A stretch of DNA of 42,479 nucleotides from an uncultured Prevotellaceae bacterium (GTDB lineage Bacteria > Bacteroidota > Bacteroidia > Bacteroidales > Bacteroidaceae), in NCBI GenBank assembly GCA_902800585.1, contig CADCEW010000031.1, forward strand, positions 1 through 42,479. Direction: 5' to 3'. Made by a program: the position numbers and the translations under genes. Positions 33,956 to 42,479 of the stretch are shown piece after piece. Each line of letters begins with the position of its first letter. The first letter of the stretch is position 1. Below the pieces are notes generated by a model, which was given only the letters and a program-made list of their open reading frames with translations, ran no database searches and was not told the DNA's origin.

Positions 33956-34037
33956 ATTTAGTCCGTGGTGGCTCGGTTAAGACGTGGCACGAAGCCATGC
34001 GCCATGCGGAAAAACCCGTTTAAACAATAACAAAACA
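33956..34037 (+). promoter_or_regulatory. Possible structured leader of rplU
   Basis: The 5' UTR has two GTGGC motifs followed by two CATGCG repeats. CGTGGC can pair with GCCATG (6 bp, loop ACGAA), and other pairings are possible. A role in L21 autoregulation is only a suggestion. Confidence 0.4.
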
Positions 34038-34355
34038 ATGTACGCAATTGTAGAAATTAACGGTCAGCAGTTCAAGGCAGAAGAGGGCAAGAAACTCTTT
34101 GTCAACCACATCAAGGACGTGGAAGCAGGTAAGACTGTTGAATTTGACAAGGTACTGCTTGTCGACAATGATGGTTCAGTACAGGTAGGTGCACCCACCG
34201 TAAGTGGTGCTAAAGTTGTGTGTGAGGTAATCAATCCCCTCGTCAAGGGTGAGAAGGTGATTGTCTTCAAGATGAAGCGTCGTAAGGACTCTCGTAAGAA
34301 GAACGGACACCGTCAGCAGTACACACAGGTAGAAGTTAAATCAGTAATCGCTTAA
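34038..34355 (+). CDS. rplU: 50S ribosomal protein L21
   Basis: A 105-residue L21 binding 23S rRNA. The start is [24 protein letters not shown] at 34038, the classical L21 start; an upstream in-frame ATG at 33984 lies in the leader and would add 18 unrelated residues. The end has [28 protein letters not shown], the L21 signature. It is followed by rpmA after 19 bases. Confidence 0.98.
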   Translation: MYAIVEINGQQFKAEEGKKLFVNHIKDVEAGKTVEFDKVLLVDNDGSVQVGAPTVSGAKVVCEVINPLVKGEKVIVFKMKRRKDSRKKNGHRQQYTQVEVKSVIA

Positions 34356-34374
34356 AACGTAGGAGGAACAAGTA

Positions 34375-34632
34375 ATGGCACATAAAAAAGGTGTAGGTAG
34401 TTCTAAGAACGGGCGTGAGTCAGCCTCACAGCGACTCGGCATTAAAATTTTCGGTGGCCAGAAGGTTGTTGCAGGCAACATTATTGTTCGCCAGCGTGGC
34501 TCTAAGCACAACCCCGGTAATAATGTAGGTATGGGTAAAGACGATACCCTCTATGCGCTCGTTGACGGAACAGTACAGTTCCATAAGGGCAAGCGCGACA
34601 AGAGTGTCGTATCAGTCATTCCTGAAGCATAA
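34375..34632 (+). CDS. rpmA: 50S ribosomal protein L27
   Basis: An 85-residue L27, whose N-terminus reaches the peptidyl transferase centre. It starts directly with [22 protein letters not shown], so no Firmicutes-like N-terminal extension needs cleaving. It also has [27 protein letters not shown]. It forms an operon with rplU and ends before the hairpin at 34675-34716. Confidence 0.98.
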   Translation: MAHKKGVGSSKNGRESASQRLGIKIFGGQKVVAGNIIVRQRGSKHNPGNNVGMGKDDTLYALVDGTVQFHKGKRDKSVVSVIPEA

Positions 34633-34674
34633 CGCCGACGAGAACAAACAAAGATAATTTATTCCAAACAAACA

Positions 34675-34716
34675 AAATCCCAAACCTCGTAAGAAGTTTG
34701 GGATTTCTGCTTTTTA
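34675..34716. terminator. Bidirectional terminator between rpmA and the leu operon
   Basis: AAATCCCAAAC (34675-34685) pairs with GTTTGGGATTT (34696-34706), an 11-bp perfect stem with a 10-base loop. T-rich tails occur on both sides, so it can stop rplU-rpmA and the opposing leu operon. Confidence 0.88.
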
Positions 34717-34731
34717 TCATGTACGTTTTGA

Positions 34732-34757
34732 CGTTATTCCATTATATCGTTATAACG
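34732..34757. repeat. CGTTATAACG-like repeat after the leu operon
   Basis: CGTTATTCC, then ATCGTTATAACG, an imperfect relative of the palindrome at 7787-7806. Non-coding. Confidence 0.6.
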
Positions 34758-34758
34758 A

Positions 34759-35463
34759 CTATTTTTTTCTTTTTATCTTCTTATAGTATTCCCGAAGAAG
34801 ACCTTGTGATACTCCCCTATTCGCCAGTTTGTCTAATTCACGTCGTGCCGCATCGTTTCTTCCCATTCGGATAAGCACTTCAACGTACGACAACTGATAG
34901 TCAGTGTTATCTGGAATAAGCTTTATGGCTTTCTCCCAGTCGTAGAGGGCTGACTCATATTGCTTCATTTCTGTTTCCAAAGAGGCACGGGCAACATAGC
35001 CTGCAACAGAATCGGGATATTGTTCCACTACAATATTCAACAAATCGAGGGCATCGTTTCGCTTTCCCATCAATTGATAGACATACGAAAGTCCAATACG
35101 TGCTTCCATATGAGTTGGCTCATTGAAAAGGATATCATTGTAGTCATTCTTCGCCAAGTCATAGCGGCGCAAATGGGTATAGGCATAGGCACGGTAGAAC
35201 AAAGCTGTAAGATTGTTCTCATCATGTTGAAGAACTGTCTTATACTCATCCACCGCAAACTCCCACTGTTGCAATTCCAAGTTGATCGCTGCCTTTCGCA
35301 TATGCATGTCGGCGCTATAAGGCGATTGTGCTATTTGCTGATTAAGAACGTTCAGCGAATCACGCCATTCTTGGTTGCTTTGAGCCTGAACTGCATATTG
35401 CTGTGTCACAGCAACAGACAGGACAAATAGCATCAAGCCTTTTTGATATAATCTACAATCCAT
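34759..35463 (-). CDS. Exported TPR-repeat protein
   Basis: A 234-residue protein with an N-terminal hydrophobic signal ([20 protein letters not shown]) followed by about five tetratricopeptide units, e.g. [45 protein letters not shown] and [26 protein letters not shown]. Probably a periplasmic protein-protein interaction scaffold; no specific function is known. The start is unsure: ATG 35463 gives a charged n-region (R, K) but overlaps leuB by 31 bases, while ATG 35433 forms a TGATG overlap with the leuB stop. It is the last gene of the leu operon by position, with no functional link apparent. Confidence 0.85.
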   Translation of the reverse strand: MDCRLYQKGLMLFVLSVAVTQQYAVQAQSNQEWRDSLNVLNQQIAQSPYSADMHMRKAAINLELQQWEFAVDEYKTVLQHDENNLTALFYRAYAYTHLRRYDLAKNDYNDILFNEPTHMEARIGLSYVYQLMGKRNDALDLLNIVVEQYPDSVAGYVARASLETEMKQYESALYDWEKAIKLIPDNTDYQLSYVEVLIRMGRNDAARRELDKLANRGVSQGLLREYYKKIKRKK

Positions 35464-36494
35464 GCACCTACTTCTTTGGTACCATATTTAGCACCGCCTT
35501 CAACCTGAATCTCTGGAGTACGCACATTGGCATCAAGGGAGGCATTGACTGCTTCACGAATCAACGCGCCCTCTTTTATCAGACCAAAGTGCTCTAACAA
35601 CATGGCGGCAGAGAGAATCTCTGCAAGCGGATTGGCAAGGTTTTGTCCTGCTGCCTGTGGCCATGAGCCATGAACAGGTTCAAACAATGGAGTATGTTCT
35701 CCCAATGAGGATGAAGGCTGCAAGCCCATTGAACCCGTAATACAAGAAGTCTCATCAGTCAGGATATCACCAAAAGTATTCTCCGTTACGATGACATCAA
35801 AGAAACGAGGCTCTGTCAGTACACGCATGGAGGCATTGTCGATAAACATATAGTCTGTGTTCACGTCAGGATACTGCGACTCCATCTCTTTGGCAATCTG
35901 ACGCCACAGACGAGAACTTGCCAGTACATTTGCCTTATCCACCACTGTCAAGTGTTTCTTGCGTTTCTGTGCAGTCTCAAAAGCAACCTTCAGAATACGC
36001 TCAATCTCTGGGCGAGTATAGATATCTGTATCATAAGCCTTGTCGTTATCCTGATATTTTTCTCCAAAATACATACCACCCGTCAATTCACGAATGACTA
36101 CAAAGTCAGCACCTTTCAATAACTCATCTTTCAGTGGACTCTTGTGCAACAGGCAATCGAAAGTAGCCACAGGACGAACATTGGCAAACAAACCAAGTTT
36201 CTTACGCATGGCAAGCAGTCCCTGTTCCGGACGTACCTTTGCGGTAGGGTTGTTGTCAAAACGAAGATCACCGACTGCAGCAAACAACACAGCATCAGCA
36301 CGCATACAAACATCATGAGTGGCCTCAGGATATGGATCACCTACAGCATCAATGGCATGGGCACCACAGAGTGCCTCCTCATACTCAAACTCATGACCAC
36401 ACTTCTCGGCAATAGCATCTAATACGGCTACGCCCTGTTTCATAATCTCTGGTCCTATTCCGTCACCAGGAAGGACTGCAATTTTCAGTTTCAT
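35433..36494 (-). CDS. leuB: LeuB, 3-isopropylmalate dehydrogenase
   Basis: A 353-residue NAD-dependent oxidative decarboxylase of leucine synthesis. Motifs: [14 protein letters not shown] at the start, [23 protein letters not shown] with substrate-binding Arg residues, [23 protein letters not shown], and [31 protein letters not shown] with the metal Asp. The NAD motif is [16 protein letters not shown], with Trp where most have Ala. The enzyme can also act on 3-methylmalate derived from citramalate. Only 8 bases separate it from cimA. Confidence 0.97.
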   Translation of the reverse strand: MKLKIAVLPGDGIGPEIMKQGVAVLDAIAEKCGHEFEYEEALCGAHAIDAVGDPYPEATHDVCMRADAVLFAAVGDLRFDNNPTAKVRPEQGLLAMRKKLGLFANVRPVATFDCLLHKSPLKDELLKGADFVVIRELTGGMYFGEKYQDNDKAYDTDIYTRPEIERILKVAFETAQKRKKHLTVVDKANVLASSRLWRQIAKEMESQYPDVNTDYMFIDNASMRVLTEPRFFDVIVTENTFGDILTDETSCITGSMGLQPSSSLGEHTPLFEPVHGSWPQAAGQNLANPLAEILSAAMLLEHFGLIKEGALIREAVNASLDANVRTPEIQVEGGAKYGTKEVGAWIVDYIKKA

Positions 36495-36502
36495 ACAATA
36501 CC

Positions 36503-38089
36503 TTATTTATTATTTAATTCTTTCTCTACGATATTCAGCATTTTGAAGGTTGCCTTGATAGCAGCCTCAGTCTGGTCAGCATCCAAGCCACGAGTACGAA
36601 GAAGTCCGTCGTTATAATGCCACGTGATAACAGTCTGTACCAATGCATCGGTACGACCACCTGGAGGAATACTTACCTGATAGTTAGCAAGGGTTGGGAA
36701 TGTGCGATTGAGGTATTTCTTGTAGATATAGCGCAAGGTCTTAACAAATGCATCATACTGACCGTCACCGACAGCACTACCCTCATACTGTTTCCCATTA
36801 ATCTCGACTTTAACATTAGCACCCGGACGAAGACCATAAGCCGTTGAAACAACATAACTTACAAGTCTTACTTTGTCTTCTGGTGCATCGTGTTTCAAGA
36901 CATCACTGACAATATATGGTAGATCTTCTTGTGTCACAATCTCCTTCTTGTCACCTAGTTCTGTGATACGCTGTGTGACGCGACGAGTTTGTTCTGGAGT
37001 CAGTTCAAGTCCTAACTCCTCCAAATTCTTAGCAATATTCGCCCTACCACTATTCTTGCCCAAAGCATATTCGCGTTTACGACCAAAACGCTCAGGAACA
37101 AGGTCATTATAATATAGTTTGTCTTTAGAATCTCCATCGGCATGAACACCAGCCACTTGTGTGAAGACATTCTCTCCGACGATAGGCTGGTTGGGAGCTA
37201 CTGCAATACCGCTATAGCCCTCCACCATACGACTGATTCCATTCAACTGACTCTCGTCAATATTCGTTTTCGCATGAAACTGATCTTTTAGGATAGCCTG
37301 CACGCTCGCCATCGGGGCATTGCCACAACGTTCACCCAGACCATTGACTGTTACATGTAATCCTTTGGCACCACTAAGTACTGCAGCAAGGGAATTCGAG
37401 ACAGCAAGATCATAATCATTATGGGCATGAAAGTCAAAATGCGCCTCTGGATAACGTTTAATCATCTTGCGGAAATACTCGATAACTTGCAAAGGATTCA
37501 TCACACCGAGAGTGTCAGGGAGCATAAATCGCTTGATAGAAGAACAAAAAGGGGTAAGCGAAATAAGACTGTCCATCAACTGATAGACATAGTCAGGAGA
37601 GTCTTTCATACCATTGCTCCAATCTTCCAAATATAGATTAACTGATAGACCTTTCTCCGTTGCATAACGCACTGTCTCCTGAATATCAGCAATATGCTCC
37701 TCTGGTGTCTTTTGTAACTGATGGGTACAATGTTTCAACGAACCTTTAGAAAGAAGGTTGATGACCTTACCTCCACAGTCGGCAATCCAGTCGATAGATT
37801 TTCCGCCATCAACGAAGCCAAGCACTTCTACTCTATCTAGTTTATTGATCTGATTGGCATAACGGCAAATCATCTTCACTGCCTCTTTCTCGCCTTCACT
37901 GACTCGTGCCGAAGCAACCTCTATACGGTCGACATTGACATCACGTAATAACATACGTGCCATCATCAATTTCTCATGAGGCAAGAACGATACACCGTTG
38001 GTTTGTTCACCGTCACGGAGCGTTGAGTCCATAATCTCAACAAAAGGCAGGATGCGCTGAGAAGCGTTTATGCGTTCTGCTGTTCCCAT
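36503..38089 (-). CDS. cimA: (R)-citramalate synthase, Leptospira CimA type (often annotated LeuA)
   Basis: A 528-residue DRE-TIM metallolyase with a C-terminal LeuA-type regulatory dimer domain (about 405-525). It closely follows what I recall of Leptospira interrogans citramalate synthase: [65 protein letters not shown] (Tyr-x-Glu of the pyruvate pocket), [20 protein letters not shown] (metal His), [27 protein letters not shown] and [14 protein letters not shown]. This enzyme joins pyruvate and acetyl-CoA, starting a threonine-independent route to 2-oxobutyrate and isoleucine. The paralogue leuA in the same operon is clearly different. Its start overlaps leuD by 22 bases. Confidence 0.87.
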   Translation of the reverse strand: MGTAERINASQRILPFVEIMDSTLRDGEQTNGVSFLPHEKLMMARMLLRDVNVDRIEVASARVSEGEKEAVKMICRYANQINKLDRVEVLGFVDGGKSIDWIADCGGKVINLLSKGSLKHCTHQLQKTPEEHIADIQETVRYATEKGLSVNLYLEDWSNGMKDSPDYVYQLMDSLISLTPFCSSIKRFMLPDTLGVMNPLQVIEYFRKMIKRYPEAHFDFHAHNDYDLAVSNSLAAVLSGAKGLHVTVNGLGERCGNAPMASVQAILKDQFHAKTNIDESQLNGISRMVEGYSGIAVAPNQPIVGENVFTQVAGVHADGDSKDKLYYNDLVPERFGRKREYALGKNSGRANIAKNLEELGLELTPEQTRRVTQRITELGDKKEIVTQEDLPYIVSDVLKHDAPEDKVRLVSYVVSTAYGLRPGANVKVEINGKQYEGSAVGDGQYDAFVKTLRYIYKKYLNRTFPTLANYQVSIPPGGRTDALVQTVITWHYNDGLLRTRGLDADQTEAAIKATFKMLNIVEKELNNK

Positions 38090-38664
38090 TGTTCTATCTT
38101 ATCCTTGTTTTGGATAAGGAAGTCAATATCGTCTAATCCATTGATTAAGCAGTGTTTCTTGTAACCGTTAATCTCAAAAGTTTCCTGTCTGCCAGTAGCT
38201 TTGTTGGTGACTATCTGGTTAGGGAGGTCTACTTCCACCTGAGTTTTCGGGTTATTCTGAATACTCTGAAATAATTCTGATAAGAAATCCTCAGAGACAA
38301 CGACAGGCAATACAAAGTTATTCAGTTCGTTGTTCTTGTGGATATCTGCAAAGAAACTGCTAATAACCACTCGGAATCCATAACCAGCAATCGCCCATGC
38401 AGCATGCTCACGACTGGAACCGTTACCAAAGTTCTTGCCAGCCACAAGGATACAACCGCTATAGGTCGGATCATTCAGTACGAAGTTCTTATTGACTGTG
38501 CCGTCAGCATTATAACGCCAGTCACGGAAGAGATTGTCACCAAAGAAACTCTCCTCACGAGTCGTGGCCTTCAGGAAACGGGCGGGAATAATCTGGTCGG
38601 TGTCCACATTCTCCAAAGGAAGAGGCACACAAGTAGATGTTATAACGTTAAATTTCTGTTTCAT
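38068..38664 (-). CDS. leuD: LeuD, isopropylmalate isomerase small subunit
   Basis: A 198-residue swivelling-domain subunit that joins LeuC to isomerise 2- to 3-isopropylmalate, and probably citramalate. Motifs: [32 protein letters not shown] and [13 protein letters not shown]. The codons for FNVIT at the start hold an AACGTTATAAC element, and [12 protein letters not shown] is made by a TCAGAATA-like repeat. The leuC stop overlaps its start by 4 bases, the cimA start its end by 22. Confidence 0.97.
   Translation of the reverse strand: MKQKFNVITSTCVPLPLENVDTDQIIPARFLKATTREESFFGDNLFRDWRYNADGTVNKNFVLNDPTYSGCILVAGKNFGNGSSREHAAWAIAGYGFRVVISSFFADIHKNNELNNFVLPVVVSEDFLSELFQSIQNNPKTQVEVDLPNQIVTNKATGRQETFEINGYKKHCLINGLDDIDFLIQNKDKIEQWEQQNA
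38639..38650. repeat. AACGTTATAAC-type element inside leuD
   Basis: GTTATAACGTTA inside the first codons of leuD matches the palindrome at 7787-7806. In-frame, it encodes Asn-Val-Ile-Thr. Confidence 0.6.
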
Positions 38665-40055
38665 AATAGTGTTCTTGGGTCAGTTATTACTCCTGTGACT
38701 GCTGCGGCTGCGGCTATTAAGGGTGAGCAGAGGATGGTACGACTGCCAGGTCCTTGACGTCCCTCGAAGTTACGGTTGGATGTTGATACACAATACTTAC
38801 CTGCAGGTACCTTATCATCATTCATGGCAAGACAGGCAGAACAACCCGGTTGACGAATCTCGAAGCCTGCTGTCTTTAACATCTCATCCAGTCCCTCCTC
38901 ACGAATCTGACGATCGACAGCCCACGAGCCTGGAACTAACAAGGCAATGACGTTTTCCGCTTTCTTACGTCCCTTGGCAATAGAGGCAAAAGCACGGAAG
39001 TCTTCTATGCGGCCATTGGTGCATGCACCGAGAAAAACGTAATCGATTGGTTTACCCAACAAACACTCACCAGCCTTGAACCCCATATAGTTCAGCGCTT
39101 TCTCAAAGCCTTGCTCAGGTGATTTGGCCTGAGTGGCATTTGCAGGAATAGTTTCAGTGATACCGATACCCATACCAGGATTGGTACCATAAGTAATACG
39201 TGGTTCAATATCCTTGGCATCAAATGTCAGTTCCTTATCAAATACGGCATCGTCGCCACTCTTCAATGTCTTCCAATAGGCAACAGCCTTGTCCCAGTCA
39301 TCACCCTTAGGAGCGAACTCCTTACCTTTTATATAATCGAATGTTACTTCGTCAGGAGCAACGAAACCGCCACGGGCACCCATCTCAATAGAGAGGTTAC
39401 AGAGTGTCAGACGTCCTTCCATAGATAATGAGGTAATGACATCACCTGCATACTCGACAAAGTAGCCTGTGGCACCTGAGGTGGTTAACTGACTCATCAG
39501 AAAGAGGGCGACATCCTTTGCCGTCACACCCTTCTGCAACTGTCCATTGACCGTAATACGCATCGACTTCGGTTTCTGCTGAAGAATACACTGGGAAGCC
39601 ATTACCATCTCCACTTCTGAGGTTCCAATACCAAAAGCAACAGCACCCATGGCGCCATGTGTTGATGTGTGTGAATCACCACAAACAATTGTCATTCCTG
39701 GTAAAGACAAACCTTTCTCAGGACCAACTACATGAATGATACCGTTTGATTTATCCATCATACCATAATGTGTCAGTCCAAAATCCTTGGCATTCTGAGC
39801 TAGTGTTGATACCTGCTTAGCCGATACAGGGTCTTCAATAGGTTTGTCCTGATCGTGCGTCGGCGTATTATGATCGGGCATACAATAAATATGGTCAGGA
39901 CGGAAACATTTCAGGCCACGAGCTCGCATACCATCGAATGCCTGTGGTGAAGTCACCTCATGACAATACAAACGATCTATATACAACTGTGTGGGACCGT
40001 CCTCCACTTTTTGGACGACATGCTTATCCCAAATTTTATCGAATAATGTGTTCAT
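38661..40055 (-). CDS. leuC: LeuC, isopropylmalate isomerase large subunit
   Basis: A 464-residue [4Fe-4S] enzyme of the aconitase family. I start at [14 protein letters not shown] (40055), one base after the leuA stop; a longer frame would add ten residues inside leuA. Cluster cysteines appear in [13 protein letters not shown] and in [10 protein letters not shown]. Also seen: [27 protein letters not shown] and [29 protein letters not shown]. It works with LeuD. Its stop overlaps the leuD ATG by 4 bases (ATGA). Confidence 0.97.
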   Translation of the reverse strand: MNTLFDKIWDKHVVQKVEDGPTQLYIDRLYCHEVTSPQAFDGMRARGLKCFRPDHIYCMPDHNTPTHDQDKPIEDPVSAKQVSTLAQNAKDFGLTHYGMMDKSNGIIHVVGPEKGLSLPGMTIVCGDSHTSTHGAMGAVAFGIGTSEVEMVMASQCILQQKPKSMRITVNGQLQKGVTAKDVALFLMSQLTTSGATGYFVEYAGDVITSLSMEGRLTLCNLSIEMGARGGFVAPDEVTFDYIKGKEFAPKGDDWDKAVAYWKTLKSGDDAVFDKELTFDAKDIEPRITYGTNPGMGIGITETIPANATQAKSPEQGFEKALNYMGFKAGECLLGKPIDYVFLGACTNGRIEDFRAFASIAKGRKKAENVIALLVPGSWAVDRQIREEGLDEMLKTAGFEIRQPGCSACLAMNDDKVPAGKYCVSTSNRNFEGRQGPGSRTILCSPLIAAAAAVTGVITDPRTLL

Positions 40056-40056
40056 C

Positions 40057-41553
40057 TTATTTCTTAAACTTATTAATACAGTCAATATAAGCCTCCACGG
40101 AAGCTGTTACGATATCTGTATTGGCACCAAAGCCATAGTAGAGACTACCGTCGTATTCCACCTGCATATGGACTTTACCTACATCGTCAGAGCCTTTAGA
40201 GATAGCCTGAATGGTGAATTCCTTCAGTGTCATCTGTTTCATGATGATCTTCTTCAGAGCCTTGATAGCTGCATCCACAGGACCATTACCAGAAGCGGCA
40301 GCTTCGAACTTCTGTCCAGAGATATCCAGTCCGATAGAAGCTACAGACTTCACACCCTTACCAGTAGTAACCTGCAGGAATTCAAGTTTCACGGCATGAG
40401 CCTCTGCAGTGTCAGCGCCAGCCAACATCAAAATATCGGCATCGTTAACCTCCTTCTTCTGATCAGCGAGCTGCAAAAACTTCTCATAGACTTTATCCAG
40501 TTTCTCTTCTGAGAGATCCACACCATTCACACTCAGACGATACTTCAAGGCTGCACGTCCAGAACGGGCTGTCAGTACGATGCTGTTATCATCGATACCC
40601 ACATCCTTCGGGTTAATAATCTCATAGGTCTGTACATTTTTCAACACACCATCCTGGTGGATACCCGATGAGTGAGCGAAGGCATTGCGTCCCACAATCG
40701 CCTTATTAGGCTGTACGGGCATGTTCATCAGACTTGACACCATACGGCTTGTCGGATAAATCTTTGTTGTATTGATATTGGTATCGATGCCCAACCCCTT
40801 GTGACATCTCAAAATCATAGCAATCTCTTCCAATGAGGTATTACCTGCACGTTCACCGATACCATTGATAGTTACTTCCACCTGACGGGCACCACCCATC
40901 ACGCCATTAAAGGTATTGGCAGTAGCCATACCCAAATCATTATGGCAGTGAGTAGAGAGTATTGCTTTATCAACACCATCCACATGTTCTTTTAGGTACT
41001 TGATTTTCTCGTAATATTCCTGTGGCAGACAATATCCTGTAGTATCAGGGATATTAACGACGGTAGCGCCAGCCTTGATGACAGCTTCAACGACACGAGC
41101 CAGATACTCGTTCTGCGTACGTCCAGCATCCTCACAATAGAACTCTACGTCTTCTACGTATTTCTTGGCATACTTCACAGCAGCAACGGCACGCTCGATA
41201 ATTTCTTCACGGTTTGAATTGAACTTATACTTAATATGTGAGTCAGAAGTTCCAATACCCGTATGAATACGCTTGTGTTTGGCATACTGCAAAGACTCGG
41301 CAGCCACATCGATATCTTTTTGTACCGCACGAGTCAGGGCACAGATCGTAGGCCATGTCACTGCCTTTGATATCTCTATCACACTGTTAAAGTCACCCGG
41401 GCTGCTGATAGGAAAGCCTGCCTCTATGATATCTACACCCAACTGCTCCAGTGCTTTTGCTACCTGAATTTTCTCTACTGTGTTCAACTGACATCCAGGT
41501 ACTTGTTCGCCGTCCCGAAGTGTCGTGTCGAAGATAAACAATCTGTCACTCAT
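40057..41553 (-). CDS. leuA: LeuA, 2-isopropylmalate synthase
   Basis: A 498-residue enzyme joining acetyl-CoA and 2-oxoisovalerate, first step of leucine synthesis. Catalytic domain: [17 protein letters not shown] at the start, [27 protein letters not shown] (metal His), [15 protein letters not shown], and [11 protein letters not shown]. The C-terminal LeuA regulatory domain is about 375-498, with the ending [23 protein letters not shown] typical of leucine feedback control. First gene of leuA-leuC-leuD-cimA-leuB-TPR. It lies 38 bases after an attenuator terminator that likely controls the whole operon. Confidence 0.97.
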   Translation of the reverse strand: MSDRLFIFDTTLRDGEQVPGCQLNTVEKIQVAKALEQLGVDIIEAGFPISSPGDFNSVIEISKAVTWPTICALTRAVQKDIDVAAESLQYAKHKRIHTGIGTSDSHIKYKFNSNREEIIERAVAAVKYAKKYVEDVEFYCEDAGRTQNEYLARVVEAVIKAGATVVNIPDTTGYCLPQEYYEKIKYLKEHVDGVDKAILSTHCHNDLGMATANTFNGVMGGARQVEVTINGIGERAGNTSLEEIAMILRCHKGLGIDTNINTTKIYPTSRMVSSLMNMPVQPNKAIVGRNAFAHSSGIHQDGVLKNVQTYEIINPKDVGIDDNSIVLTARSGRAALKYRLSVNGVDLSEEKLDKVYEKFLQLADQKKEVNDADILMLAGADTAEAHAVKLEFLQVTTGKGVKSVASIGLDISGQKFEAAASGNGPVDAAIKALKKIIMKQMTLKEFTIQAISKGSDDVGKVHMQVEYDGSLYYGFGANTDIVTASVEAYIDCINKFKK

Positions 41554-41591
41554 AATTTTATCTATTTTTATTACTTTATTTCCTTTTTAAT

Positions 41592-41630
41592 GAAAAGTGC
41601 CTTTCACACTGTCGGAAGTGAGAAAGGCAC
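41592..41630 (-). terminator. Attenuator terminator (3:4 hairpin) of the leu operon
   Basis: On the minus strand, 41630-41618 pairs with 41609-41597 over 12 bp with one T-T mismatch. The loop is TTCCGACA, followed by TTTTCATT. The left arm and loop also hold the segment that pairs with the leader peptide region in the antiterminator. The leuA ATG is 38 bases downstream of this element. Confidence 0.88.
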
Positions 41631-41693
41631 CGTTATATCTCCATATCTGAGTTACATACACGTCTTATCACTTCCGACTGTTTTACGCAGTCG
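41611..41693 (-). promoter_or_regulatory. Attenuator alternative pairings (1:2 and 2:3)
   Basis: Segment 1 CGACTG (41693-41688) can pair with segment 2 CAGTCG (41680-41675), 6 bp. Segment 2 GTCGGAAGTGA (41678-41668) can instead pair with segment 3 TCACTTCCGAC (41621-41611), 11 perfect bp, which blocks the terminator. A ribosome stalled on the Ile/Leu codons would cover segment 1 and favour 2:3. Confidence 0.85.
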
Positions 41694-41732
41694 AATAATA
41701 ATAATGCTGTTCAGTAGGTTCAGATTTTTCAT
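41652..41732 (-). CDS. Branched-chain amino acid leader peptide of the leu operon
   Basis: A 26-codon frame starting ATG at 41732 and ending TAA at 41654-41652. Residues 10-13 are four consecutive Ile (all ATT). Leu stands at 4, 6, 7 and 15, Val at 19. The start is MKNLNLLNSIIIIRLRK. Leucine plus isoleucine make 8 of 26 residues, clustered before pairing segment 1 (codons 14-15). The frame starts about 13 bases after the predicted transcription start. Its sole product role is to couple translation to termination. Confidence 0.85.
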   Translation of the reverse strand: MKNLNLLNSIIIIRLRKTVGSDKTCM

Positions 41733-41751
41733 CTTTTTCCAAATTTGGTTG

Positions 41752-41783
41752 CAAAATTACACTTTTTCCATGTAACAACCAAA
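41752..41783 (-). promoter_or_regulatory. Promoter of the leu operon
   Basis: On the minus strand, TTTG (41783-41780), 20 bases, then TAATTTTG (41759-41752). It precedes the leader peptide ATG by 19 bases. Confidence 0.82.
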
Positions 41784-41816
41784 TAAATCGTAACTTTTTT
41801 ATTTCTTATTCTAATA

Positions 41817-41849
41817 TTTTGGTTATTCTAACTCTTTTTTGTAACTTCG
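41817..41849 (+). promoter_or_regulatory. Promoter of the DUF3298-type lipoprotein gene
   Basis: TTTTG (41817-41821), 20 bases, then TAACTTCG (41842-41849), one base off TAnnTTTG. The ATG follows after 9 bases. Confidence 0.68.
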
Positions 41850-41858
41850 CACCCAGAA

Positions 41859-42479
41859 ATGAAAAAGAGAAGTATAATTATCGGATATGCTGCACTGCTA
41901 CTAACGGCTTGTGGAGGAAACGGTGGCAGAGTAACCAGCATCTTCAGTGGAAAGGGTTTTGACTTGGATGAGGCAAAGGTAACAAAAGTGGTGTCCATTA
42001 CAGATGATAATAACGCCCCTCAATGTCAAGTCAACCTGCAAGTAAAGTATGTGAAGGGCGATGACGAGGTTGCCCATAACATCAATAGTGCTATTACTGA
42101 CAGGCTATTCAAACTTGACAGCATGTCTGTTCGTCAAGCGGTAGACTCGTTTGCTAACTTCTATACGAATGAGTACAGAAAAAATATGAAGTCTCTCTAT
42201 CTAGAAGACCGTGCAGACAACGACAAACACGCTTGGTATCAATACCGCTATTCCGTTGAGACAGATACGCAAAGAGGAAAAGACGATTGTTTAGTGTACC
42301 TTATTGACCTCGACATGTTTGAAGGTGGTGCCCATCCTATCCGTCAGCAACTAGTTATGAACTTTGACGCAAAAACGGGTAAGCAGATACAACTTGACGA
42401 TCTTTTTGTACAAGGTTATCAGTATCCGCTGAACGACCTGTTGATGGAGGAACTTAAGAATGTAACAAAATGTAAGTCT
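41859..42479 (+). CDS. DUF3298/DUF4163-like lipoprotein (C-terminus cut by window edge)
   Basis: The first 207 codons are present, open to the end of the window. It starts MKKRSIIIGYAALLLTACGG, a lipoprotein signal with the lipobox LTAC (Cys18). Further on, about residues 150-190, LVYLIDLDMFEGGAHPIRQQ and NFDAKTGKQIQLDDLF match the DUF3298 pattern (GGAHP, then TGKxxxLxDLF). Proteins of this kind (RsiV-like extracellular domains in other phyla) are envelope proteins that may bind peptidoglycan fragments or lysozyme; here a function is not known. It is divergent from the leu operon, with a promoter of its own. Confidence 0.85.
   Translation, partial: MKKRSIIIGYAALLLTACGGNGGRVTSIFSGKGFDLDEAKVTKVVSITDDNNAPQCQVNLQVKYVKGDDEVAHNINSAITDRLFKLDSMSVRQAVDSFANFYTNEYRKNMKSLYLEDRADNDKHAWYQYRYSVETDTQRGKDDCLVYLIDLDMFEGGAHPIRQQLVMNFDAKTGKQIQLDDLFVQGYQYPLNDLLMEELKNVTKCKS

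Noticed and set aside
33984-34037. An N-terminal extension of L21 (18 residues)
   Set aside because: It lies in the 5' leader; L21 proteins start at [11 protein letters not shown]. The extension has no family counterpart.

Overview
The window looks like a chromosomal segment of a Prevotella-type member of the Bacteroidales. Evidence: many promoters fit the Bacteroidetes form (TTTG near -33, 19-20 bases, then TAnnTTTG near -7); the order rpmB-rpmG-DUF4295-ftsY-rimO is typical of the phylum; one secreted protein ends in a type IX-like C-terminal tail and its paralogue in a dockerin-like tail; Shine-Dalgarno sequences are weak. No phage, insertion sequence, CRISPR array or integrase is visible. 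It is mostly core genome with some accessory surface genes.

Layout. 1-4.4 kb (minus): start of rimO, ftsY, a ribosomal protein cluster (DUF4295, L33, L28) with its own promoter and terminator, then map-tsaD-cinA. 4.5-10.9 kb (plus): htpG and a two-gene RND efflux system without an outer-membrane channel gene. 10.98-11.06 kb: tRNA-Arg(ACG). 11.1-18.6 kb (minus): a 66-residue protein of unknown function, two paralogous secreted proteins with different C-terminal tails, an atypical histidine-kinase-like protein, an RsbW-STAS fusion and dapA. 18.7-21.9 kb (minus): a MORN-repeat exported protein and a eukaryote-type glycogen branching enzyme. 22.0-26.7 kb (plus): kdsB, a secreted 5'-nucleotidase, nudC and a MORN/GH25 protein. 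26.7-27.4 kb (minus): trmN6. 27.5-33.6 kb (plus): the overlapping series lon-tgt-lptG-DEAD helicase. 33.6-34.7 kb: a candidate small RNA, a duplicated promoter, and rplU-rpmA. 34.8-41.8 kb (minus): leuA-leuC-leuD-cimA-leuB-TPR operon. 41.9-42.5 kb (plus): start of a DUF3298-type lipoprotein.

The best find is the leader of the leu operon (about 41.59-41.78 kb). It has a promoter, a 26-codon leader peptide with four consecutive Ile codons plus four Leu codons and one Val codon, and the nested pairings of a classical attenuator (1:2, 2:3 antiterminator, 3:4 terminator). The fourth gene of the operon closely resembles Leptospira-type citramalate synthase. The isoleucine run therefore makes sense: LeuC, LeuD and LeuB could serve both leucine synthesis and the pyruvate route to 2-oxobutyrate and isoleucine. 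Other notable items are a 45-bp duplicated promoter before rplU that is 37/40 identical to the lon promoter over a 40-base stretch, a possible ~90-nt RNA before it, a long inverted repeat over the efflux promoter, a TGT lacking the usual zinc cysteines, and recurrent short repeats, some of them inside coding sequence.
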